Assembly (NCBI GenBank): GCA_020846745.1
Contig: JADLDI010000008.1
Span: forward strand, 218,385-282,384
Source of the DNA: Bryobacterales bacterium
Lineage (GTDB): Bacteria; Acidobacteriota; Terriglobia; Bryobacterales; Bryobacteraceae
Length of the DNA stretch: 64,000 nucleotides
Direction of reading: 5' to 3'
A program made the translations under genes and the position numbers. Under the pieces are notes generated by a model that was not told the origin of the DNA, did no database searches, and saw only the letters and a program-made list of their open reading frames with translations. Positions 8,129 through 17,664 of the stretch are shown here, in pieces (position 1 is the stretch's first letter; each line of letters starts with the position of its first letter).

Positions 8129-10637
8129 CCCATTCCTCGTATAACGACGCGACCATCTCGTCCAAAGCCTTCTCCGGGTCCTGTGCCAGCACGATCTCAC
8201 GGTTGAAGAATGCGAACAACGGCAGCGCCAGCGGCGATGGCCGCGGCAGATCGTATACCTGCCAGGGGTTCTCAAACACCCGTGCAGCTTCGCGTTCCGC
8301 GGAATCCACATCCAGTTCGTCCTGCATCACTTCGCGCACCGTCTCGCGAACCAGCGGATGGTCCGGCTCGTATTTCCGGAATGTTTCATACAGCAGCGAT
8401 CCGCTCCATGACGCGGCACGCTTCTGCACCGTGCCCTGAAACGTTCGACGCGGCAGCAGCATTCCTGTTTCCGCCACGGGACGAAACCGCCGGCCGAGTA
8501 ACTCCGTGGTCTCGAGCGCCTTACGCAGAATCTCCCGCCATCCGGCAGGATTAAACCCCGCACGCAACTCATCAATCGAGGGCGCCTTCTTCGCATTGAA
8601 CGACAACAGAAAACCCTGGTCGATGAAGTTAGAAACTACGCTGCCGATGTCTTCCCCTAATCGCTGCCCAAGCGTCCACGCGAGCGACCTATTCACCGCA
8701 CGCCCGGCAACAATGTGAAACATGACCATCAGCGTTCGCCCGCGCTTCACTCGCTCCACTAACACGGGCGTGTCGAGCGGAATCGGCGTGGCTTTGTTCT
8801 GGCGGCGTATATACGTCGCAACCCGGTCTGCCACTTCTTTGGGCATGGTCCACTTGGAGCGCAGATACTTCGAACATTCGGCCGCGCCCCCTGTCTCCCA
8901 AGCGGATTGCAAGCCGCGCCGTAGTTCTAACTCCTCTTTCGCCAGCCGAGCCGTCAGCGACATTTTGCCGCCCATCCAGCGCGGCGTGTGGACGCGTTCA
9001 CCCGACGCGGGCACGACAACGGCCATATCCTGATAGAGCCGCTTTACCACAACGGCTTTACCCCCGATAACAAATGCTTCGCCTTGCGGGAGCGTAGCGA
9101 TGAAACCTTCTTCCACCTGTCCCAGGCGGCGCTGGTTGCGTGTCACCACGCGAATCATGAAATCGTCGGAGATAGTTCCGATGTTCAGGTAATACTGGCG
9201 TGCCACTTTCTTCGAGGCCACCTGGAAACGGCCATCACGGATAACTATCTTGCCGTAACGCGGACCCGAAACCGTCTGGTAACCGCCCAACACCTTGCCG
9301 CCTCCGGCTAAGTAATCGAGGATACGGTCAAAGTCCTGACGTCGAAGGTCGCGGAAGGGTCCGGCGCGTTGGACAAGGGCAAAGGCCTCGTCACAATCCC
9401 ATTCCCGCTCGATCGACATGCCGAGCAGCGCTTGCGCGAGCACGTCCAGCGGACATTGCGGCACACGCAAGATATCAAGGCGGCCATCCTGAGCGGCACG
9501 GCGCAACGCAATGCACTCAATCAGATCGGGCAGGGACAGCGGAACCAGAACACCCGAAGCGACACCGTCCACCCGATGCCCGCTCCGCCCCAACCGTTGC
9601 ATGGCGCGCGACACACCCCGCGGTGCGCCGATCAGCAGCACCTGATCGACGGCCGTAAAATCCACCCCCAACTCGAGCGACGTCGAACAAACAACGGCCT
9701 TCAGCGTACCCGCGCTCAGACCGTCTTCGATGCGCAATCGCTGCTCACGTTCTACCGACGCATGATGCACCTCGATCAGGTCGTCCCATTGCGGCAGGAT
9801 CACCTTCAGCGCCAGTCCCAGCCGTTCCGCCGCCGAACGTGTAGCGGTGAAGATGAGCGAGCACTGTGCGTCGTTCAGGTGATCCGCCACCGCGAACGCA
9901 ACCTTATAAGGGTTAAAGCCCGCCGCCGGCAGAACCGTATCTTCGCGCAACCGCGAGATCTCAAGCCGGTGTGTCTTCTTAAGGTCAACCGAGGCGACCG
10001 CACACTCGCGGTCGCCACACAAAAGCCGCTGGACCGCTTCGACCGGATATGCCGTAGCCGAAAGCCCGAGCCGCTGCAAACCGGCCGGAGCATGCCCTTC
10101 CAGACGTTCGATGGTCAGCGTGAGTAACGATCCGCGTTTGTTCTCCGCGAACGAGTGAATCTCGTCCACAACTACGGTGGACGGCTGCCACGCGTTCGCA
10201 AAGCCCCGTTGCGAGAGCAGTGCGGACAGGCTTTCGGGAGTGGTCAGCAGCAGGTGCGGCGGCTTGCGCTGCAACCGCGACCTGTCGGCCGGATCGGTAT
10301 CTCCGGTGCGAACCTCCACACGCAGGTTAAACCGCTCCGCTAACTCAGACAAGTTCCGGTGCATATCACGAGTTAGCGACCGCAGGGGAGATACATAGAC
10401 AGCGCGGATCGTATTCGTAAGTGTCCCGCGCCGCGCTTCCACCTCCAATTTCGCGATCACCGCCAGAAACGCCGCCAGCGTTTTGCCGCTGCCCGTCGGC
10501 GCGAGAATCAGCGTATTCCGGCCAGCCGTGGTGTGTGGCAGCGCGGCCTTTTGGATGGTCGAAAAGCCGTTCGGGAACCGTTGGTGAAACCAGTCGGCTA
10601 CCGGACCCGGCGGAAGCTCAGCGGAGCGACGCTTCAT
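8121..10637 (-). CDS. Ligase-associated DNA damage response DEXH-box helicase (Lhr-core type)
   Basis: 838 residues. Superfamily 2 helicase motifs appear in order: LAPTGSGKT (Walker A, about residues 42-50), VVDEIHSF (DEIH Walker B), LGLSATAYP (motif III) and QRLGRSGHR (motif VI). A winged-helix and Lhr-core C-terminal region follows, with no cysteine cluster. This matches the 3'-5' helicase of the ligase-associated repair operon. ATG 10637 overlaps the end of the ligase gene by 20 bases, so the two are translationally coupled. An in-frame extension further upstream lies wholly inside the ligase gene and is rejected. Confidence 0.93.
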   Translation of the reverse strand: MKRRSAELPPGPVADWFHQRFPNGFSTIQKAALPHTTAGRNTLILAPTGSGKTLAAFLAVIAKLEVEARRGTLTNTIRAVYVSPLRSLTRDMHRNLSELAERFNLRVEVRTGDTDPADRSRLQRKPPHLLLTTPESLSALLSQRGFANAWQPSTVVVDEIHSFAENKRGSLLTLTIERLEGHAPAGLQRLGLSATAYPVEAVQRLLCGDRECAVASVDLKKTHRLEISRLREDTVLPAAGFNPYKVAFAVADHLNDAQCSLIFTATRSAAERLGLALKVILPQWDDLIEVHHASVEREQRLRIEDGLSAGTLKAVVCSTSLELGVDFTAVDQVLLIGAPRGVSRAMQRLGRSGHRVDGVASGVLVPLSLPDLIECIALRRAAQDGRLDILRVPQCPLDVLAQALLGMSIEREWDCDEAFALVQRAGPFRDLRRQDFDRILDYLAGGGKVLGGYQTVSGPRYGKIVIRDGRFQVASKKVARQYYLNIGTISDDFMIRVVTRNQRRLGQVEEGFIATLPQGEAFVIGGKAVVVKRLYQDMAVVVPASGERVHTPRWMGGKMSLTARLAKEELELRRGLQSAWETGGAAECSKYLRSKWTMPKEVADRVATYIRRQNKATPIPLDTPVLVERVKRGRTLMVMFHIVAGRAVNRSLAWTLGQRLGEDIGSVVSNFIDQGFLLSFNAKKAPSIDELRAGFNPAGWREILRKALETTELLGRRFRPVAETGMLLPRRTFQGTVQKRAASWSGSLLYETFRKYEPDHPLVRETVREVMQDELDVDSAEREAARVFENPWQVYDLPRPSPLALPLFAFFNREIVLAQDPEKALDEMVASLYEEWDD

Positions 10638-12210
10638 ACATGCTCCGGACCGTTTCGAGCGTATCGGCTTCGTGCGCCGGCTTGTCCTTGCGCCAGCGGA
10701 GAATGCGTGGGAACCGCAGGGCGTAGCCGCTCTTATGCCGCGAGCTTTGCTGTATCCCATCGAACGCCACCTCCAGCACCACTTCCGGTTTCACCAACAG
10801 GACCCGGCCAAACCGGTCCGTACCCAGCGTGCGGAGCAAACGAGTCAGTTCGCGAACCTCATCGTCCGTCAACCCTGAATACGCCTTCCCCACGTTCACG
10901 AACCGTTCACCATTCCACACTCCGAACGTATAATCCGACAGCATGGTCGCGCGGCGCCCGGATCCCTGTTCGGCCGCCGTAATCACCACGTCCAGCGTGC
11001 CAAACGGCTTCTTCACTTTGCACCATGCGCCGCTCCGCTTGCCCGATTCGTAGACAGATCCACGCCGCTTCAGCACCAGCCCTTCATTCCCTCGTTCGCG
11101 AGCGCCGCGCCATAACTCGTCGAGATCGTCGGATTCGGTAAGGATACGTTGGGGCGAAACGGTAACTCCCGGCTGATGTTCCAACCGGTCACGCCGCCGC
11201 TCGATTGGTAAGTCCAACAGTAACTCGCCGTCGGCAAACAACAAGTCATACGCGAGGAAACCGACCGGTATCTCCGTCCGCAGTTTTTCAGGAACGCTCT
11301 TCCGCGCCAGCCGTTGCTGCAGAACCGCGAACGGCAGCGCCCGGCCTTCCCGAAACGCCAGCACCTCGCCATCCAAAATCGCGGAACCCGGCAGTTTGTC
11401 AAACGCCGCCACCAGTTCGGGGAACGAGCCAGTCGCATCCTCCATCCCCCGCGTATAGATGCGAACCTTGCCTTGCGACCGGTGTACCTGCGCCCGAATA
11501 CCGTCGTACTTATCCTCTACCCACCAATCTTTCGGATCAATCGGCGCTACGTCCTCATAAGGCTTCGCGAGCATAAACTCCATTGGATGAAACAGCCGCG
11601 CCTCGATCTCGTGTAACTGCCCTCCACGCGCCGCAATAGCGACTTTCGACAGTACCCCCAGCCGGTTGTTCGCCGCGCGCACCTCATCCACCCTAATTCC
11701 GCACGCCTCCGCAATCGCTTCTTCCACCATCTTTTCCTGCAACCCAATCCGGTAATTCCCGCTAAACGTCTTTACAAAGTAGCGGAGCGCCAGCGGACGG
11801 TGTTGCTCAAAGATCTCCCGCAGCAACGCAACTCGACGCGTGGCCGGCCGCGCGAGCAACAATCGAACGTAATACTCCTCCGCCATCGCCAGCGTCATCG
11901 GCGTATCGCCGGGCCGGTTCATCAGCAGCAAGCTGATCGTTTCCCCCGTATCGCCGCAATCGCGATGGCAAACGCGCCACGTCTCAACGTCCCAGCCCGT
12001 AGCCTCAAGCGCCGCATCGCGCAGTGTAGCGCCGCCGATCGATAACTTCGTTTCCGACCCTCGTAACACCGGCATTCCTGTCAGAAAGCTCACCGCGCGC
12101 GCCAGATCGGAGTCGTCCAACCCGCGCAGGTAATCGGCCAGATAGCCGATCTTTCGCCGTCGCGAGTTAGTGGCGGCCACTCGCTCACATACTTCGGCAA
12201 ACCGGTCCAC
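10618..12210 (-). CDS. ATP-dependent DNA ligase (cisplatin-damage-response type)
   Basis: 530 residues. An N-terminal helical DNA-binding domain (1-215) is followed by the adenylation domain with the nucleophile motif EDKYDGIRAQVH (lysine about residue 234). Further motifs are ILDGEVLAF, EGLVLKRRGSVYESGKR and WCKVKKPFG, then a C-terminal OB fold. This architecture is that of the ATP-dependent ligase encoded with an MBL exonuclease, a helicase and PdeM, implicated in crosslink/cisplatin tolerance in other bacteria. The start is GTG 12210, directly abutting the exonuclease stop. No ligase from the NAD family is in the window. Confidence 0.93.
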   Translation of the reverse strand: MDRFAEVCERVAATNSRRRKIGYLADYLRGLDDSDLARAVSFLTGMPVLRGSETKLSIGGATLRDAALEATGWDVETWRVCHRDCGDTGETISLLLMNRPGDTPMTLAMAEEYYVRLLLARPATRRVALLREIFEQHRPLALRYFVKTFSGNYRIGLQEKMVEEAIAEACGIRVDEVRAANNRLGVLSKVAIAARGGQLHEIEARLFHPMEFMLAKPYEDVAPIDPKDWWVEDKYDGIRAQVHRSQGKVRIYTRGMEDATGSFPELVAAFDKLPGSAILDGEVLAFREGRALPFAVLQQRLARKSVPEKLRTEIPVGFLAYDLLFADGELLLDLPIERRRDRLEHQPGVTVSPQRILTESDDLDELWRGARERGNEGLVLKRRGSVYESGKRSGAWCKVKKPFGTLDVVITAAEQGSGRRATMLSDYTFGVWNGERFVNVGKAYSGLTDDEVRELTRLLRTLGTDRFGRVLLVKPEVVLEVAFDGIQQSSRHKSGYALRFPRILRWRKDKPAHEADTLETVRSMYEASLR

Positions 12211-13221
12211 TTACTCGTCCGCCTCCGTTTCCGAAAGCGCCGCGCAAGCCTCAAGGCCGCGTTGCCTCAGGATTCGCGCCAGTAGCTCCGTGTAACCATG
12301 GACAAGGTCCACCCGACGGGCCCCGCTGCGCTCGATGATCTCCAGCAGTTCTTTGAACCCGGCATGGTCCGAGTAAGGAATCAACTCCTCCGCACCGGCA
12401 CGCGTCCGGGCGTTCGCCAGCGCAGCCCAACCCGATACATACGCGATGCGGATGTCCTTGCCCGCCGCCTCCAGCACGTTGCGCATCCCCGGTACGACAA
12501 CCAGCGCCTTATTGGACCGCTGCCGCGGCTCGTACGGCTCCCACCCATCGAAGCCGTAGCCCGCCTCTTCGTACACGGGAATGTACCGCGCAATCGCCCC
12601 GTGTACCGCCGTCTGAATCCCCGCCGAGCACAGCACATGCGCGATCTCCTGTCCGCGGCCCAGCGGGTAGCCCAAGAAAGCCGGCGTCCCCCCGTCGGCC
12701 AGCGTTTCCCGCGCGAACTGCACAATGCGTTCGCGCGCCTGCTCACGGCTTAGGAAATGATAAATCGGCAACCCGAACGTGCTCTCGATAATCAAGCGGT
12801 CGCACGGCGCGATCTCCGTCCGCGGCCCGCATAGCGGTTCGTGCCACTTGATGTCGCCCGTGTAGACCAAGCGCTCGCCGCCGAATTCCACCAGCAACTG
12901 CGCCGCCCCCAGAATGTGACCGGCGGGGACTGCGGTGCAACGCGCCCCGTTCACCTCAAAGCTCTCGCGATAATCCACCGGACACAGCCGCTGCGGGACC
13001 GACTCCTGTTCCGTCCAACGCATCCTGTACAACCGCAGCGTATCCGGCGTTCCCCAAGCCTCGCTGTGCAACCCCCACGCATGATCGGAGTGCGCATGCG
13101 ACAGCCATGCCTTGCCCCGCGCCTCCCGCGGATCGAGCCACAATCCGATCTCCGGCAGGCATATGCCGTTCGCTTGGAATTCGACCTTCACTTTATCTTT
13201 GGACGCACCTGCTTCTTCCAT
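12211..13221 (-). CDS. Ligase-associated DNA damage response exonuclease (MBL fold, SNM1-like)
   Basis: 336 residues of the metallo-beta-lactamase/beta-CASP class. The metal motif LSHAHSDHAWGLH lies at about residues 36-48, VPAGHILGAAQLLVEF carries a further ligand, YTGDIKW the aspartate, and the late YSDHAGFKEL is the conserved C-terminal motif of the group. It is predicted to trim damaged DNA ends before ligation. It is first in the leftward operon. ATG 13221 is the only plausible start near the conserved N-terminus. The 91 bases to the divergent epimerase must hold the operon promoter; I see no clear LexA-like box there. Confidence 0.92.
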   Translation of the reverse strand: MEEAGASKDKVKVEFQANGICLPEIGLWLDPREARGKAWLSHAHSDHAWGLHSEAWGTPDTLRLYRMRWTEQESVPQRLCPVDYRESFEVNGARCTAVPAGHILGAAQLLVEFGGERLVYTGDIKWHEPLCGPRTEIAPCDRLIIESTFGLPIYHFLSREQARERIVQFARETLADGGTPAFLGYPLGRGQEIAHVLCSAGIQTAVHGAIARYIPVYEEAGYGFDGWEPYEPRQRSNKALVVVPGMRNVLEAAGKDIRIAYVSGWAALANARTRAGAEELIPYSDHAGFKELLEIIERSGARRVDLVHGYTELLARILRQRGLEACAALSETEADE

Positions 13222-13312
13222 GATGCACCGTGTTTGGTAAACGCCACTCGTTGGGACGTAACAATACCGAATGTAAGTACCTCTAAAGGTTGCGAGCCTT
13301 TTTGCGAAGTAT

Positions 13313-14356
13313 ATGAGAGCTCTCATTACCGGTGGATGTGGGTTTATTGGTACGAATACGGCCGACCGTCTGGCCGGAATGGGATGGCACGTCACGCTTT
13401 ACGACAATTTTGAACGGCGCGGCGCCGAACGCAATCGCGACTGGCTGCGTTCCCGCCACGCGGTCCGAATCGTCAGGGCCGATGTCCGCGACCACCGCAA
13501 CCTCGAAAGAGTCGTCGCTGACGGTCGTTTCGACGTCGCGATCCATCTTGCATCGCAAGTCGCGGTTACTACTGCCGTCAAAAACCCGCGGCACGACTTC
13601 GAAGTCAACGCCGGCGGCACGTTCAACCTGCTAGAAGCCGTCCGTCAGCACTCGCCCGAAACGATTGTCCTAAACGCTTCGACCAATAAGGTCTACGGCA
13701 AACTCGCCGATCTTCACGCCGACGAATCGGCCACGCGCTACGAGTTGCCGCGACTGCCACACGGTGTCCCCGAAACACAACCGCTCGACTTCCACTCGCC
13801 CTACGGTTGCTCCAAAGGCGCCGCCGACCAGTATGTAATGGACTACGCCCGCATCTATGGCCTGCGCACCGTCAACTTCCGCCAGTCGTGCATCTACGGG
13901 CCGCACCAGTTCGGCATGGAAGACCAGGGCTGGGTGGCCTGGTTCTCGATCGCGCACTCGCTGGGCCAACCGGTCACCGTCTACGGCACAGGCAAGCAGG
14001 TGCGTGACGTCTTGCACGTCGACGATCTAATCGACGCCTACATCGCCGCTATTGACAACATCGACACCGTTGCAGGCATGTCGTTCAATATCGGTGGCGG
14101 ACCGCACAACACCATCTCGTTGCTTGAACTATTCGATTTGCTGGAAGCGGTGTCCGGAAAGCCCGTCGAGCGGTCGCTTGCTGCCTGGCGCCCCGGCGAC
14201 CAGCCGGTCTACATCTCCGACATCCGCCGTGCGGAACAGATGCTCTGGTGGACCCCGTCGCGCGATGCCCAAGCCGGTGTGGAATCACTCTGGAACTGGG
14301 TAACCGCAAATCGCTCGCTGTTCACGACTGAGCGGGCCGTAGCCGTCGCGTCTTAG
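13313..14356 (+). CDS. NAD-dependent epimerase, CDP-paratose 2-epimerase-like
   Basis: 347 residues of the extended short-chain dehydrogenase family: TGGCGFIGTN (NAD-binding GxxGxxG, residues 6-15), NASTNKVYG (about 121-129) and the catalytic YxxxK in SPYGCSKGAADQ (Tyr164, Lys168). The NKVYG box with the SPYGCSKG string is characteristic of CDP-paratose/CDP-tyvelose 2-epimerases, which make a dideoxysugar for lipopolysaccharide. No other dideoxyhexose genes are nearby, so the substrate is uncertain. It diverges from the repair operon. Confidence 0.85.
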   Translation: MRALITGGCGFIGTNTADRLAGMGWHVTLYDNFERRGAERNRDWLRSRHAVRIVRADVRDHRNLERVVADGRFDVAIHLASQVAVTTAVKNPRHDFEVNAGGTFNLLEAVRQHSPETIVLNASTNKVYGKLADLHADESATRYELPRLPHGVPETQPLDFHSPYGCSKGAADQYVMDYARIYGLRTVNFRQSCIYGPHQFGMEDQGWVAWFSIAHSLGQPVTVYGTGKQVRDVLHVDDLIDAYIAAIDNIDTVAGMSFNIGGGPHNTISLLELFDLLEAVSGKPVERSLAAWRPGDQPVYISDIRRAEQMLWWTPSRDAQAGVESLWNWVTANRSLFTTERAVAVAS

Positions 14357-14373
14357 CGCCTGATAAAAGCCTC

Positions 14374-15381
14374 TTAACCGTGCGCCTGCGCGTACCGTGT
14401 CATCGCCCGAACGTTCTCATCCGGCGTGCCCGGTGGAACTTCGCACCCGGCTCCGACAATCCACGGATGTCCCGCCTGCCGGTGACATTCCGCCAGCGCT
14501 CGCTCGATCGACTCAGGCGTACCGTCCCGCAGCACTCGAACCGGGTCGATGTTACCCAGTAACACCTGCGGCTCCGGCATCGCCGCACGGGCAACGTCCA
14601 AGGGCGTGAAGAAATCCAGATCCACGATCTCAGACTTAGTTTCTCCCATCCCCTTCACGAGCTTTGCCGTCTTGCCGCAGATATGGAGTCGCACCCTACC
14701 GCCCATCTCGTGTATCCCGTCGATCAGCTTCTTCTCGTAAGGCAGCACATACTCGTGATAGAGCCGCGGACCGATCAACGATGCCGCCGCATCGCCGATC
14801 CCGATATGGTCTGCCCCCGCTTTGATCTGCTCGCGCGCGAACGCTAACTCCATCGCCACCGTGAACTCAAACAGATCGCGCACAAATGCCGGGTCGTCGT
14901 GTAAGTCGAGCATCAGAGTATTGAGGCCGCGCAAGTCCGCCGACATCGCACATGGGCCTTCCACCCAGCCTTCCACCATCAACTGCCCAGCCGAGCGTTC
15001 TTTCAGCAGCGAGACGCCCGCCACCCGGTCTCCCATGCGGCCGCTAGACACATCAGGGATCTTCAAGCCGGCCAGAGTAGCCTTATCGGCCAGCAGCGCT
15101 TCCGACTCGTTCACCGCCGGCGGTTGATCCTCAAACCACTCCACACGCGCCCCGAGATCGGCCGCCTCGCGCGCCGGGTCTGATATTACGGACACATAGT
15201 CGAACTCGAAGTCCTCCGCTGTCCGCATCTGCGCCTCAGCCAGCACCCGATGATCCTTCACATACCGCAAATACGGCACCCCGATGTGCCGGCTCGCGAA
15301 CATCATCGTGATCGGCATCAGCGGCAGATGGTCCACCGGCTGCCCGGCCAGAAACGCAAGTACCCTCTCTCGACCGTTCAT
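14374..15381 (-). CDS. UroD-family corrinoid methyltransferase (MtaA/CmuA-like), second copy of cluster
   Basis: 335 residues of the uroporphyrinogen decarboxylase superfamily in its methyltransferase branch. It opens MNGRERVLAFLAGQPVDHLP and carries the zinc-site string RLHICGKTAKLV (HxC) near residue 230, with LLGNIDPVRVL further on. The porphyrin-site residues of true decarboxylases are not the conserved feature here; the HxC motif and the adjacent corrinoid protein point to methyl transfer between a methyl compound and a corrinoid. The start codon overlaps the DUF1638 stop by four bases. It is the last gene of the corrinoid operon. Confidence 0.85.
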   Translation of the reverse strand: MNGRERVLAFLAGQPVDHLPLMPITMMFASRHIGVPYLRYVKDHRVLAEAQMRTAEDFEFDYVSVISDPAREAADLGARVEWFEDQPPAVNESEALLADKATLAGLKIPDVSSGRMGDRVAGVSLLKERSAGQLMVEGWVEGPCAMSADLRGLNTLMLDLHDDPAFVRDLFEFTVAMELAFAREQIKAGADHIGIGDAAASLIGPRLYHEYVLPYEKKLIDGIHEMGGRVRLHICGKTAKLVKGMGETKSEIVDLDFFTPLDVARAAMPEPQVLLGNIDPVRVLRDGTPESIERALAECHRQAGHPWIVGAGCEVPPGTPDENVRAMTRYAQAHG

Positions 15382-16133
15382 GAGTCGACTCCGGAAGGCG
15401 TAACCTTCACGATCGCCTCATCGTAAGTAACTGCCGTCGACCCGCCCGGCGGCACCACTAAGAACAACTCCGGATCCCAATTACCCGACAGTAAAGCTTC
15501 AAACCAGGCCAGACTTCCGGCGGTCTTCTCGTAAGCCCACCCCTTCGCCACAGCCTCTTGCTGTGCCGCCGCCTCAAACTGCGGACCATTCTCCAACCCT
15601 GTCTCGATGTACACTAACTGCCGGTACGAATGCTCATAAGCGTGCATCTGCTCGTAGAGATAGCGCCCGTCGTCTTCGCCATACTTCGCGATCCACTGCT
15701 CGAGCGTATCCTGAAACCCCCGCATGGTCCGAAACTCGGCCAGCATCGATTGGTTCAGTGCCTTGCCGCGTTCCAGCCACCCCGTCGACCGGAAGTAAGT
15801 CCCTGGATTAGCTTCAAATAACTCCTGATATCGCGCCCTGCTGCCCAATAACAATGCAATGCAATCATGCGCCCGCGGCAGCACCAGCGGAATCTTCGGC
15901 GCAGTAATCTCCGCCAACCCGTTCCCGCACAGCGCATACCCGAGCAGGATCGCGTCGTAGTTCGTGCAGTCTACAGCATCGATCTGTTCCTGCATCTTCT
16001 TGCGCATCCCGAGGCCGCCCAAGTCGTGCAAGCCTTTCGGCAGAAACTGCACGTCCACCGGATGCGGCGAGCGCGACACGGCATGGCACAGTTCCCGCAA
16101 CAGAACTTCGCAACCAATCAGCAGGAGGCGCAT
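15378..16133 (-). CDS. DUF1638 protein
   Basis: 251 residues matching the DUF1638 family: LLIGCEVLLRELCHAV at the start, the core AILLGYALCGNGLAEI (about residues 60-75), then PRAHDCIALLLGS and later YRQLVYIETGL. The conserved cysteines in the first two motifs suggest a metal or corrinoid role. DUF1638 genes commonly sit in corrinoid methyltransferase operons, as here, but the biochemical role is not established. Its ATG overlaps the previous stop by one base (TAATG) and its stop overlaps the next start by four. Confidence 0.85.
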   Translation of the reverse strand: MRLLLIGCEVLLRELCHAVSRSPHPVDVQFLPKGLHDLGGLGMRKKMQEQIDAVDCTNYDAILLGYALCGNGLAEITAPKIPLVLPRAHDCIALLLGSRARYQELFEANPGTYFRSTGWLERGKALNQSMLAEFRTMRGFQDTLEQWIAKYGEDDGRYLYEQMHAYEHSYRQLVYIETGLENGPQFEAAAQQEAVAKGWAYEKTAGSLAWFEALLSGNWDPELFLVVPPGGSTAVTYDEAIVKVTPSGVDS

Positions 16134-16993
16134 TATAGGGACCGTGCAATCGCCCGAATAAAGTCAGGCGTCGTCCCGCAGCAGCCGCCCACAATCCGCG
16201 CGCCGGCTTCGATCAACGCCGGCACCTGCGCCGCGAAGTCCTCAGCCGACGTGCGATACACAGGTTCGCCGTCCACAATCTCAGGCAAACCGGCATTGGC
16301 TTTAATCCACACCGGCAGCGAAGTGGCCGCCGCAATCCGCCGCGCCAGCGGCACAAACGCCTGAATGCCGCTGCCGCAGTTTGATCCCACAGCGGACACT
16401 CCCGCCTCTTCCATCGCCGCGACAACCTGTTCGGGCGTAGCGCCGGTCATCGTCCGGTCGCGATTCCGCCCAGCGTCGAACACGAACGAAGCCACCACGG
16501 GCAATCCCGTCGTCAACGCGGCCTTCACCGCCACGCGAGCCTCTTCCACGTCGCTCATCGTTTCGATCAGCAACGCGTCCGGCTGCGCCGAGGCCATTGC
16601 GGCCGATTGCTCGACAAACGCGTCGAACAACTCCTGTTCCGACACTTCGCCCGCCGCGTACACCTTCCCCGTCGGACCCATCGACCCGAACACGAGCGCC
16701 TTCCCCGTCGCCGCGCGCTTCGATATCTCCACGCCCGCCCGGTTGATCGCCGCTACTTCCGCGGCACAGCCATATTCGGCCAGCGTGATCGCATTCGCGC
16801 GAAACGTGTTTGTCAGGATGACTTGCGAGCCCGCATCCACGTAAGCCTGCGCCACCCGCTCCACCCGTTCCGGAAACAGCAGGTTCCATCGATCGGCCAC
16901 GTCCGATGTGTCCAGGCCCATGCGGATGAACTGCGTTCCCCACGCGCCGTCACTCACCACCACGCCGGCCGGAAGAATCTCCGCTAGCTTCAC
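16133..16993 (-). CDS. Homocysteine S-methyltransferase domain protein
   Basis: 286 residues corresponding to the homocysteine-binding barrel of MetH or betaine-homocysteine methyltransferase. It has SDGAWGTQF (about residues 14-22), GSMGPTGK, the first zinc cysteine in VGSNCGSGI, and the paired cysteines in GGCCGTTPDF near the C-terminus. All three zinc-ligand cysteines appear present. With the separate corrinoid protein next door this resembles a split MetH lacking the folate and reactivation domains. The GTG start at 16993 overlaps the corrinoid gene's stop by four bases (GTGA); a longer upstream reading frame is a shadow of that gene. Confidence 0.88.
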   Translation of the reverse strand: MKLAEILPAGVVVSDGAWGTQFIRMGLDTSDVADRWNLLFPERVERVAQAYVDAGSQVILTNTFRANAITLAEYGCAAEVAAINRAGVEISKRAATGKALVFGSMGPTGKVYAAGEVSEQELFDAFVEQSAAMASAQPDALLIETMSDVEEARVAVKAALTTGLPVVASFVFDAGRNRDRTMTGATPEQVVAAMEEAGVSAVGSNCGSGIQAFVPLARRIAAATSLPVWIKANAGLPEIVDGEPVYRTSAEDFAAQVPALIEAGARIVGGCCGTTPDFIRAIARSL

Positions 16994-17649
16994 TGCACCA
17001 TCCCCGTCGCAGCCTTTTCGGGGACCAGCATCCGTGCCATCTCCACGGCCACGCGCGCGTTCTCGCCATATCCATCCGCGCCGATCTCCGCGGCAAACCG
17101 CGCCGTCACTGGAGCGCCGCCCACCATGATCTTTACGGAATCGCGCAGCCCGGCCGCCTGAAACGCGTCCACCGTCTTTTTCATCGAAGGCATCGTCACC
17201 GTCAGCAGCGCCGACAAACACACGATGTCCGCATTGTGCTGCTTCGCCGCTTCGATAAACCGTTCGGGCGACACGTCCGCCCCGAGGTCGATCACCTCAA
17301 AGCCCGAGCCTTCGAGCATCGCGGCCACCAGGTTCTTGCCGATGTCGTGCAAATCGCCCTTCACCGTGCCGACCACCACTCGTCCGCGCGGCTGCGCGCC
17401 GCTTGCCACCAGCAACGGCCGGATCAACTCGAGCGACCCTTTCATTGCCCGCGCCGACAACAGCAGTTCCGGCACGAAGTAGTCTTCGCACTCATACCGC
17501 CGGCCCACTTCGTCCATCGCCGGAATCATGTACTGTGTCACCAGCACCACCGGATCGGCGCCTTCTTCCAGGGCCTGTCTCGTTGTATCGACCGCTAACT
17601 TCGTGTTGCCGTTGAGTACGGCTTCATAGAGATTCTGCAGGTCAGCCAT
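16990..17649 (-). CDS. Corrinoid (cobalamin-binding) protein, MtbC/MetH-B12 type
   Basis: 219 residues. The N-terminal four-helix cap spans about 1-85. The Rossmann-like cobalamin-binding domain holds the base-off motif in GTVKGDLHDIGKN (Asp99, His101, Gly104); His101 is the lower axial cobalt ligand. Later motifs are CLSALLTVTMPSMK and IMVGGAPVT. It shuttles methyl groups between the flanking UroD-like methyltransferases and the homocysteine methyltransferase. It lies 15 bases after the first UroD-like gene and overlaps the next by four. Confidence 0.93.
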   Translation of the reverse strand: MADLQNLYEAVLNGNTKLAVDTTRQALEEGADPVVLVTQYMIPAMDEVGRRYECEDYFVPELLLSARAMKGSLELIRPLLVASGAQPRGRVVVGTVKGDLHDIGKNLVAAMLEGSGFEVIDLGADVSPERFIEAAKQHNADIVCLSALLTVTMPSMKKTVDAFQAAGLRDSVKIMVGGAPVTARFAAEIGADGYGENARVAVEMARMLVPEKAATGMVQ

Positions 17650-17664
17650 TAGGACTCCTTGCCA

